Assembly (NCBI GenBank): GCA_937921775.1
Contig: CAKZUK010000001.1
Location: 88,429 to 152,428, forward strand
Source: an uncultured Saprospiraceae bacterium
GTDB taxonomy: Bacteria > Bacteroidota > Bacteroidia > Chitinophagales > Saprospiraceae
Length of the DNA stretch: 64,000 nucleotides
Direction of reading: 5' to 3'
The notes below the pieces were generated by a model that was not told the origin of the DNA, ran no database searches, and worked only from the letters and a program-made list of their open reading frames with translations. Made by a program: the position numbers and the translations under genes. Below, in pieces: positions 59,396 to 64,000 of the stretch (position 1 is its first letter; each line of letters begins with the position of its first letter).

Positions 59396-60211
59396 TTAGT
59401 TCACCAAATCATTTTCAAATAAAATAGCCATCTCCTTATCCGAGAAGTCAAGATTAAGTGCGAATTCTTTATTGATTGTTTCAAGCCAATCGTGCCCAAA
59501 GTCAACTCGCTTTTTATCCACAACTTTGATCCCCTTTCGGATTGAAATTTTGTTATTGAAGAGTGCGATTCTTCCATCTGGGGTATTTCTCCCAACGAAC
59601 TTATGAAAGAAAAAATGTGAATTAGGATGCGTAGACATATAGTAATTGGAGATGGATATATCTTCGGTACTAATCTCTACATTTTCAAAACTATATAGAT
59701 TCATCCATCCTTTTTCCGTTTGTCTTTGTATCATAAATTGGTGGTCAGCAATATTAACGACGCGAATCATCCCATCTTTATCATTCACTGGAGAAGATAC
59801 ATTGATGTCTAAAGGAACTCTGGAAATAAGTCCTCCAAAACCAACATCAGTGATATAAGTTTTTCCTTCCAAGTCAACTAGATGAGCCAAGTGATTTCTC
59901 GGGGGCATTAGTTTTGGGTTGCTTAGCCAAACCCTTCCAAGAACCGGTTTTGGAGAAAAGCCTAATGCTTTTAATAGTTCAGCATATAAAGTATTGAGTT
60001 CAAAGCAGTACCCGCCACGCTTTTTTATCATCACCTTTTCAAAAAGATGCTGATAGTTTAATGCAATTTTTCTACCTACGACGATGTCCAAGTTTTCAAA
60101 TGAAATGTTTTCCATATGATTATCTTGCAACTTGGCCAATCCCTCTAAATTCGGATTGCAATCATCGATTTTTATTCTGCTTAGGTAGCTTGATATTTCA
60201 GGGTCTTTCAT
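59396..60211 (-). CDS. Arylamine N-acetyltransferase
   Basis: 'ENISFENLDIVVGRKIALNYQHLFEKVMIKKRGGYCFELNTLYAELLKALGF', 'AHLVDLEGKTYITDVGFGG'. Confidence 0.95.
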   Translation of the reverse strand: MKDPEISSYLSRIKIDDCNPNLEGLAKLQDNHMENISFENLDIVVGRKIALNYQHLFEKVMIKKRGGYCFELNTLYAELLKALGFSPKPVLGRVWLSNPKLMPPRNHLAHLVDLEGKTYITDVGFGGLISRVPLDINVSSPVNDKDGMIRVVNIADHQFMIQRQTEKGWMNLYSFENVEISTEDISISNYYMSTHPNSHFFFHKFVGRNTPDGRIALFNNKISIRKGIKVVDKKRVDFGHDWLETINKEFALNLDFSDKEMAILFENDLVN

Positions 60212-60347
60212 TGTTTTTGTAGATTTTGTTAACGGTGGGCTTTCTTATTGCTACTAAGTTTAGTACAATTAAGTAGGATCAAACTATAGATACAATGTTG
60301 CAATATTTTGCAAATAGAAATCTAGGTAATTTAGTGCAAGCACTTAC

Positions 60348-60467
60348 TTAGCCCTGTGCGGGTAATTTGAATCTGATTGGTAAATTAAAATAGACCATGA
60401 CATTTCTATCTCTTTGTTTGCCAGGAGTCCATTTTTCTTTCATCGTGTTCATTTTATTGATAAGAGT
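60348..60467 (-). pseudogene. Remnant of a TonB-like C-terminal domain
   Basis: Minus-strand translation TLINKMNTMKEKWTPGKQRDRNVMVYFNLPIRFKLPAQG*; 'KWTPGKQR...V...NLPIRFKL' is the usual Bacteroidota TonB_C ending; no upstream ORF. Confidence 0.75.
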
Positions 60468-60482
60468 TCATACTCCAAATGT

Positions 60483-61478
60483 TTATCGTATCCATTTTTT
60501 CCTTCTAAAATAAACTACTGCGATTATTAAACTTATGACCATCAAGCCAATTGCAGCGGGATACCCAAATCGCCATCCTAGTTCAGGAATATTTTTAAAA
60601 TTCATTCCATATATTCCAGCAATGAGTGTTGGTAAAGAGATGCAAACAGTTATAATTGTTAGCGTTCTAAATATGCTATTTTGTTCTAAATCAATTTTAC
60701 TATTTATATTTTCTTTCAAATCATCGAGTCTGTCAAAGTTAAATTGAATGTGATCTGAAATTACTGCAATATCATCTAGTTCTAAATTTATTTTACTGGT
60801 TATTATTTTTTCCTCAAATTTGTTTTGTATAAGTAAATGAAGGATTCTTTGAAAATTACTGATCGATTCCTTTATCAAAAGGTTATTAAAATTTAGGATC
60901 ATTATTAAGTCTAAGTCCTTTGAAATAAACTTTTTTGAGTTTAAAATATTTTCATAAAACTGCTTTACTCTTTTGGAAATGATTTCTGTTAAGTCAGCAT
61001 AATAATCCGAAATTATTCCTATTTGAAATACAAAGTGTTCTAGGTGAGAACTAAAATTTATACTAGTGAAGTCATATCTTGTTTTTGTTAGTTGTACAAA
61101 GTTTTCATCAATACTTGAAGATAAAAAATAAAAGACAACTTGCTTTTTGATGATTATGAATATTTCTTCTTCTTTAAAAAGAGTATCGGAGTTATAATTA
61201 GGTATTGAAAAATTAAACGATAATTGGTCATTTGATTTTAAATAATGAGAGCTTATTTCAATATCTTCTTTTTGATTAAAGATGGATAGATCAATATCAA
61301 ATTTGTTGGAAATCTCCTTTAGTACTTGCTCCGTGTAATCAATTATGCGGATATTAAAGATGTCTTTAGCATGATAGTCAATTTCACCGATAGTGTTCAG
61401 CCTTTTCACTTCATTTGTCTTTAGGTATAATTCTATCATATTTTTTGTAGTGTCTCGTTTTATTTTTTCAATAGCCAT
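60483..61478 (-). CDS. CorA-like divalent cation transporter
   Basis: C-terminal 'IYGMNFKNIPELGWRFGYPAAIGLMVISLIIAVVYFRRKKW' with GMN motif between two TMs. Confidence 0.9.
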   Translation of the reverse strand: MAIEKIKRDTTKNMIELYLKTNEVKRLNTIGEIDYHAKDIFNIRIIDYTEQVLKEISNKFDIDLSIFNQKEDIEISSHYLKSNDQLSFNFSIPNYNSDTLFKEEEIFIIIKKQVVFYFLSSSIDENFVQLTKTRYDFTSINFSSHLEHFVFQIGIISDYYADLTEIISKRVKQFYENILNSKKFISKDLDLIMILNFNNLLIKESISNFQRILHLLIQNKFEEKIITSKINLELDDIAVISDHIQFNFDRLDDLKENINSKIDLEQNSIFRTLTIITVCISLPTLIAGIYGMNFKNIPELGWRFGYPAAIGLMVISLIIAVVYFRRKKWIR

Positions 61479-62200
61479 TGATTGAAATACAGGTGTTCTA
61501 TTTTTCGTCTAAAAGATGAATCAATCATTTCATTAATTTGCCATTCCTTATCAATGAGTTCTGTTCTATACCATATAGAGACATCATCCTTATTAAATAG
61601 GGAGTCCTTGTTTATATCTCTTCTAGTCTCTAAGATTATTTGATTAGAATTTGGTACGACCTCATAGTGTATTAAGTCTTCATTTATTGGTGAAATTCGT
61701 TTCAAGTTGGTTCCGTCAATTTCTGAAATAAATAAAAATTCAGGATCTTTTTGATTTAATTTTCTGTCTTTGTTATAGTCGATATCACCAATTTTGTAAA
61801 GAATCTTTCCGTCCAATGATTTTAATTTTCGCTCATGTTCCGTTGCATTATTTTTAGTTGAAATACTTGAAATTCTATACTTATCTTCCGTCAATAATCT
61901 TGTTTCATTTGATTTTGTGTTATAGAATAGTACATTCCAATACCTTGGATATTCATTGTATTCATAGCTAACTTTGCTATACGATTTTCTTTTTTGAATG
62001 AATTCTGTCGAGATAGGAATTAGTACTTGGTCATTGCTATCTAGGATTATTGGTTTTTCATATTTGAATCTGAATTTTTCTAAAATAGAATCTATCTGCG
62101 TCTGCGATAAATTTTCTTGGTCAATTAACTCAATTCTTTTTTCGTCTTTTTGACAAGCTATAAAAGCTATTAGGACTAAGATGCAAAACAATTGTCTCAT
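61460..62200 (-). CDS. Putative lipoprotein, hypothetical
   Basis: 'MRQLFCILVLIAFIACQKDEKRIEL'; 'DIDYNKDRKLNQKDPEFLFISEIDGTNLKRISP'. Confidence 0.75.
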   Translation of the reverse strand: MRQLFCILVLIAFIACQKDEKRIELIDQENLSQTQIDSILEKFRFKYEKPIILDSNDQVLIPISTEFIQKRKSYSKVSYEYNEYPRYWNVLFYNTKSNETRLLTEDKYRISSISTKNNATEHERKLKSLDGKILYKIGDIDYNKDRKLNQKDPEFLFISEIDGTNLKRISPINEDLIHYEVVPNSNQIILETRRDINKDSLFNKDDVSIWYRTELIDKEWQINEMIDSSFRRKIEHLYFNQWLLKK

Positions 62201-62318
62201 GGTATGTTTTTTTTGAATCTAATTTTAATTTAGATATGCTTGCTCGTTTTTTTTAAGACACAAGTGCTTTAGTTATACACTGTGTGGATCGAGTGGGAGG
62301 GGGTCGACTGAATCTTTT

Positions 62319-63206
62319 TTATCCTTCAGGGTTTAATACCTTCCATTCGTTATCAGATTTGTAAGTATTCAACCTTTGAATTGATTTTCCACCATCAGGA
62401 TGATAACAGACTTCTGTAATGATCATATGATTACTACTAATTTTTTCTCTCTTTGGGAAAGCCCTTTTAATTCCTTTAAATTTAGGCATTCCATTCTCTT
62501 GAAGAGATTTGATAAATGAAAGTTTAAGTACTTCTGCCGTTTGGAGAATAACTTCCTCTCCAAGGTCTTCGCTTCCCATTTTTGCAAGCATTAATTCCGC
62601 TTCTTTATGAAAGTCTTTACAATCAATTGCTTTTTCAATATTATCTTCATCAAATGCTTTTTCAATTTTTACTATAGCGCCTTCTGGGCTAGAATGGGAA
62701 GGAAGAAAGTAATCTTCACCTTCATCAATAAACATTCCGCCAAGTCCTTTGTCAAAGTTTTGTAAACGATCACCTGATAAATCATCTCGAATCGCTCTAA
62801 TTGTATAACCTCCAATAAGACGGCCATTCTCTAATATCATCCAATCAGAAATAAGTTTTCTGTCGATACCTATTTTTTGATTTAAAGCTATATTTTTTAC
62901 ATCAATAGGTTCATTACCAACTATTCCGAACAAGTTTCCTTCGTCATCAAAATTTGGATCTGAAAGCCAAATATGCTCTACCTTTTCATTTTCTTCAATT
63001 TTCACTTTGATTGAAAAATATTGCTGACCTTCTTTAGGAGACTTTAGGCAATCCTCAAAATAGTGTAGCGTTAGTCTTGATTTTTCTATCGCCCAGTTCA
63101 TTTTTTCATCTTCACTTTGTACATCAACTACGACTGGTTCATTCGTTCTATTACGAAATTTTTTAGTGTCTTTTTTCTTCCCAAATAATTTTGAAAATAA
63201 GCCCAT
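62319..63206 (-). CDS. DUF2314-like domain protein
   Basis: 'MNWAIEKSRLTLHYFEDCLKSPKEGQQYFSIKVKIEENEKVEHIWLSDPNFDDEGNLFGIVGNEPIDVKNIALNQKIGIDRKLISDWMILENGRLIGGYTIRAIRD'. Confidence 0.88.
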   Translation of the reverse strand: MGLFSKLFGKKKDTKKFRNRTNEPVVVDVQSEDEKMNWAIEKSRLTLHYFEDCLKSPKEGQQYFSIKVKIEENEKVEHIWLSDPNFDDEGNLFGIVGNEPIDVKNIALNQKIGIDRKLISDWMILENGRLIGGYTIRAIRDDLSGDRLQNFDKGLGGMFIDEGEDYFLPSHSSPEGAIVKIEKAFDEDNIEKAIDCKDFHKEAELMLAKMGSEDLGEEVILQTAEVLKLSFIKSLQENGMPKFKGIKRAFPKREKISSNHMIITEVCYHPDGGKSIQRLNTYKSDNEWKVLNPEG

Positions 63207-63435
63207 AGTTTGATTTTTTGATGAATGATAAGTTTGGCTAAGTTGCCGTGTTTAGCATTTTTTGAACTAAATGCTATCTAATGTTCTAGGCATTGTCGAC
63301 CTATAGCTCAAAGCGCTTTATAACTTAAATATAGTAAATCTTCCCCATATTGAATAACAATTAAATCGCAAAATAATACGAGCTTCCTAAAACAAAATAA
63401 ACAACTACCTTTAGCCAATAAAACCATACAAATAA

Positions 63436-63564
63436 ATGCACAAAGTAAGTCTAATCCTCTTAATCATAAGTCTATTAAGTCAATCTCTTCAAGCCCAACA
63501 CAATTGGCAAAGAACAAACCCTGGAGGAGGAGCTATCGCCATGACGGCTTTGCTTTGGTCTTGA
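63436..63564 (+). pseudogene. 5' remnant of a secreted protein
   Basis: MHKVSLILLIISLLSQSLQAQHNWQRTNPGGGAIAMTAFLLWS-like translation (last residues ALLWS*): signal peptide plus 'WQRTNPGGG', then abrupt stop. Confidence 0.55.
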
Positions 63565-63600
63565 AAAAAAAAGTCCTCTGATCCGAAGAGCAGAGGACTT
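63564..63600 (-). terminator. Intrinsic terminator of the redoxin gene
   Basis: AAGTCCTCTG/CAGAGGACTT 10-bp perfect stem, T tract on the minus strand. Confidence 0.9.
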
Positions 63601-63737
63601 AGGTGCTTCAAAATAGAAGGAGCTAATATTTTGTTTATTCAGAAGTTGTAAACTTCATTTTGCTGAACGATCCAAAATAAAAGATAATTTCCATATTAGT
63701 TCTCTGTTCATAAACGCTATTATCTAATAAGTTTTCT

Positions 63738-64000
63738 TTACAAGGTCTTCAAAACGGCGAGCAGTGTTTCCGGTTTCAATCGAATCGCATGATTTGGATT
63801 TACATATTGAAACTCCACGATATTTTCTTTAATCACAAATATGGCAGGAACAGGCAACGAATGATGATCTTCTCCACTCCATGCTTCTAAATCTAATTTG
63901 TAGGCCGTCTTGTATTTTTCAAACAAGGTACTATCGACTTTCCAATCTAGTCCAAATGCCATGATGGTTTCCGCTTTGGAGTCGGAGTATACGTCAATCT
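63738..64000 (-). CDS. Peroxiredoxin-like (AhpC/TSA) protein, partial at window end
   Basis: 'IDVYSDSKAETIMAFGLDWKVDSTLFEKYKTAYKLDLEAWSGEDHHSLPVPAIFVIKENIVEFQYVNPNHAIRLKPETLL'. Confidence 0.8.
   Translation of the reverse strand, partial: IDVYSDSKAETIMAFGLDWKVDSTLFEKYKTAYKLDLEAWSGEDHHSLPVPAIFVIKENIVEFQYVNPNHAIRLKPETLLAVLKTL

Noticed and set aside
1-64000. Prophage, IS element, integron, rRNA, CRISPR-Cas or restriction-modification loci
   Set aside because: No transposase, integrase, capsid, Cas, methyltransferase or rRNA-like sequence recognised; tRNAs could not be systematically excluded without tRNAscan

Overview
This 64 kb window is AT-rich chromosomal DNA from a Bacteroidota member, probably Saprospiraceae-like judging by five or more T9SS-sorted proteins, an outer-membrane beta-barrel/CarboxypepD_reg protein and many small lipoproteins. 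Most genes are ordinary housekeeping or accessory: PFK, SNF2 and DEAD-box helicases, B12-binding radical SAM, NUDIX, GNATs, patatin, ABC-2 transporter, CorA-like, NAT, LacI regulator. I found no prophage, CRISPR array, IS element or rRNA; tRNAs were not systematically excluded. The most interesting content is not in the supplied ORF track. Two unannotated 43-aa micropeptide genes have a Lys-rich leader ending in a GG motif: MSKKSISKLSTLKQIKKVDTTDLKKLKGG|TGTMSDIIIDADIW (17823-17954, -) and MNLKASKKITKLNLDQKQIIKPDNCSNIKGG|GYWCCVRNKWIH (42883-43014, +). Each is next to a gene for a TPR/helical-repeat protein: a soluble one divergent from the first, and a periplasmic-TPR histidine kinase downstream of the second, behind a 15-bp perfect terminator hairpin. 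Each locus also has a nearby gene with an EAD11-like (effector-associated domain 11) helical module. I propose these as candidate GG-peptide/TPR sensor modules, i.e. RiPP-like or signalling peptides. Other observations are two gene remnants (TonB C-terminus; WQRTNPGGG-type secreted protein), a ~185-bp inverted-repeat element, a structured 5' leader upstream of a glycine-rich RRM protein, a hexanucleotide microsatellite upstream of an ABC transporter, and a LacI-type operator between the LacI gene and a small transcribed-looking locus.
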